A DNA stretch of 5,736 bases, from assembly GCA_016926495.1 (NCBI GenBank), contig JAFGOL010000161.1, forward strand, positions 1 through 5,736, read 5' to 3'. A program made the translations under genes and the position numbers. Of this stretch, positions 4,446-5,736 are shown in pieces; within the stretch, counting starts at the first letter, position 1; every line of letters starts with the position of its first letter. Origin of the DNA: Oligoflexia bacterium (GTDB taxonomy: Bacteria; Bdellovibrionota; JAFGOL01). A model generated the notes under the pieces. That model searched no databases and was not told where the DNA came from. It was given only the letters and a program-made list of their open reading frames with translations.

Positions 4446-5736
4446 GACTCTTAAAAATATTGCAGGTGCTTTGTTGCGTATCAGGTATAGCGGCGTTCCA
4501 TGAAACAGCTTACGGGGACGAACCACTGAAGATCAACATGAGTTCCGCCATTAAGTACATGATCAAGCACAGCGGCGAGCTTATGTCGGAAAAAACGTCG
4601 CTTACGCTTGCCGAAGGCAGAATAGATCAGGCCAGGGCCGCACTTTATCCCAAAACCGAGGTATTGCTGCTAGGAGCACCCCTGTTCGAAGAAAGGGGCA
4701 ACGCTGTCTCTTCCACCAAGGATTACGGAAGCTGGGGGATATTCGGCACGCTGCGGCTTAATGTAGTCCAGGCCCTGTATACTTTCGGCATAGTCGGCGA
4801 GTATAAAAAAGCCGCCCGTGCGGGATACGAGGTGGCGCACGGCCAGGTCGAAACAAAAGAAGCCGACCTCGTTTACAGGGTAAAACAGTTCATGTATTCC
4901 ATGCAGCTTGCAAACGATCTTTTTGATCTTGTAAAGGACGGCAGGGAAAAGATAGAGTCTGCCTTGAAAGAGGCTGAAGATATGGTCAGGCGCAACAGAA
5001 TGAAAAGGGAAAGCCTTTTTCAGCTTAAAACCTATTACGCGCAGGTACTCGCGCAGTACGATGAAGCCTCGAGGGGCAGGGAACTTGCCGAACTTGCGCT
5101 TAAATGGACCATGGGGATCCCTTCGGGTACGACGATTGAGATAGAGGAAACTTCCATAGTGCCTGAAGAAGTGGAATTGAAGAGTCTTGACAACTACCTT
5201 TCGGAGATTGTCAGCAGCAGACCCGAAATGAAGATGCTGACTTCCGGTATAGAGGCAACAAGGGCATTGTGGCAGGGGCAAGCCAAGCAGAAAAGGCCCG
5301 TGTTTTTCGCGCTGGGATTTGCGAACGCGGCAGGCTCAAATGTCAGGGATGATCAGACAAGCGCTTACGCCAATGATCCCTATAATGATCTTAATGCCGG
5401 CGCGCTTGTGGGCTTCAGGTTCAATCTTGACTGGTGGTCAATAAATGCGTTGTCAAAACAGAGCAAATCGGAATATGAAAAGCTCCTGTTCGCCAAAGAC
5501 ACGCTTGTTGAGGGCATGGCCTTACAGGTAAAAAAAGCTTATAAGGAGGCTGTGGATTACAAAAATGCCATATCCTACGCCGAGGAAGGCGAAAATAACG
5601 CCAAAAAATGGTTTTTGAACGCCGCAATCGCTTACAGCATGGGATTTAGCGAGGCCAAGGACCTTGTTGAATCGCTGAAAGCATGGTTTGAAGCACAATT
5701 TAATTTCAATATGGCGATTTATAAATATAATATGGC
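4442..5736 (+). CDS. TolC-family outer-membrane channel protein (3' end beyond window)
   Basis: TolC-family proteins form trimeric outer-membrane channels with a long periplasmic helical barrel and serve as the exit duct for RND, ABC or MFS pumps. The frame runs from a GTG at 4442 to the window edge without a stop (431 full codons); family alignment suggests only a few tens of residues are missing. An N-terminal signal peptide (RLLK then a hydrophobic core) likely ends at AYG (23-25). The internal duplication typical of the family is visible: repeat 1 has ARAALYPKTEV (64-74) and LNVVQALYTFG (106-116); repeat 2 has SRPEMKMLTSGIEATRALWQ (259-278), KRPVFFALGF (284-293), GALVGFRFNLDWW (320-332) and the final helix FSEAKDLVESLKAWFEAQFNFNMAIYKYNM. 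Two long helical regions (about 118-222 and 336-431) flank the strands. The start overlaps the preceding stop (GTGA), with GGAG at 4431-4434 spaced 7 bases, indicating coupled translation. Which pump it serves cannot be seen. Confidence 0.87.
   Translation, partial: MRLLKILQVLCCVSGIAAFHETAYGDEPLKINMSSAIKYMIKHSGELMSEKTSLTLAEGRIDQARAALYPKTEVLLLGAPLFEERGNAVSSTKDYGSWGIFGTLRLNVVQALYTFGIVGEYKKAARAGYEVAHGQVETKEADLVYRVKQFMYSMQLANDLFDLVKDGREKIESALKEAEDMVRRNRMKRESLFQLKTYYAQVLAQYDEASRGRELAELALKWTMGIPSGTTIEIEETSIVPEEVELKSLDNYLSEIVSSRPEMKMLTSGIEATRALWQGQAKQKRPVFFALGFANAAGSNVRDDQTSAYANDPYNDLNAGALVGFRFNLDWWSINALSKQSKSEYEKLLFAKDTLVEGMALQVKKAYKEAVDYKNAISYAEEGENNAKKWFLNAAIAYSMGFSEAKDLVESLKAWFEAQFNFNMAIYKYNM

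Noticed and set aside
4670..5281. A 203-codon open frame on the minus strand
   Set aside because: It lies antisense within the TolC-type gene, whose frame shows clear family motifs. The reverse product is rich in Phe, Arg, His and Pro with no recognisable domain, typical of a shadow frame.

Overview
The window is a gene-dense, all-forward-strand segment from a diderm (Gram-negative-type) bacterium. The evidence for an outer membrane is the gene content: an EnvC-like amidase activator, an MlaC-type periplasmic lipid carrier and a TolC-type outer-membrane channel. Base composition is intermediate, arginine is often AGG, ribosome binding sites are GGAG-like, and three starts are TTG or GTG. I cannot place the organism. 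The gene order does not look enterobacterial and would suit a deeper-branching diderm such as Desulfobacterota, Nitrospirota, Omnitrophota or Elusimicrobiota. That placement is an impression, not a measurement.

Layout. Bases 1-110 are an AT-rich leader with a possible tail of an upstream gene, a perfect 8-bp tandem duplication and a weak promoter candidate. Bases 111-2621 form a compact cell-division module: ftsE, ftsX (ATGA overlap) and an envC-like gene that starts 4 bases after the ftsX stop. FtsE is the ATPase and FtsX the membrane subunit. The EnvC-like protein has a coiled coil and a LytM (M23) domain that has lost most zinc ligands, as expected for an amidase activator rather than an enzyme. 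Together they should couple ATP hydrolysis at the septum to peptidoglycan splitting.

A 93-base gap (2622-2714) with a promoter candidate separates this from a second module, 2715 to the window end. This holds an MlaC/Ttg2D-family protein, a DUF3047 protein whose start lies inside the mlaC-like gene, a 64-residue two-helix membrane protein, and a TolC-family protein that overlaps the small gene by GTGA and runs off the window. All four are predicted to be exported or membrane-embedded. They look like parts of one trans-envelope export or lipid-transport system whose inner-membrane pump is not visible here.

The point most worth pursuing is this second module: an MlaC without visible MlaE, MlaF, MlaD or MlaB, linked to DUF3047, a small membrane protein and TolC. 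No RNA genes, CRISPR arrays, insertion sequences or convincing terminators were seen.
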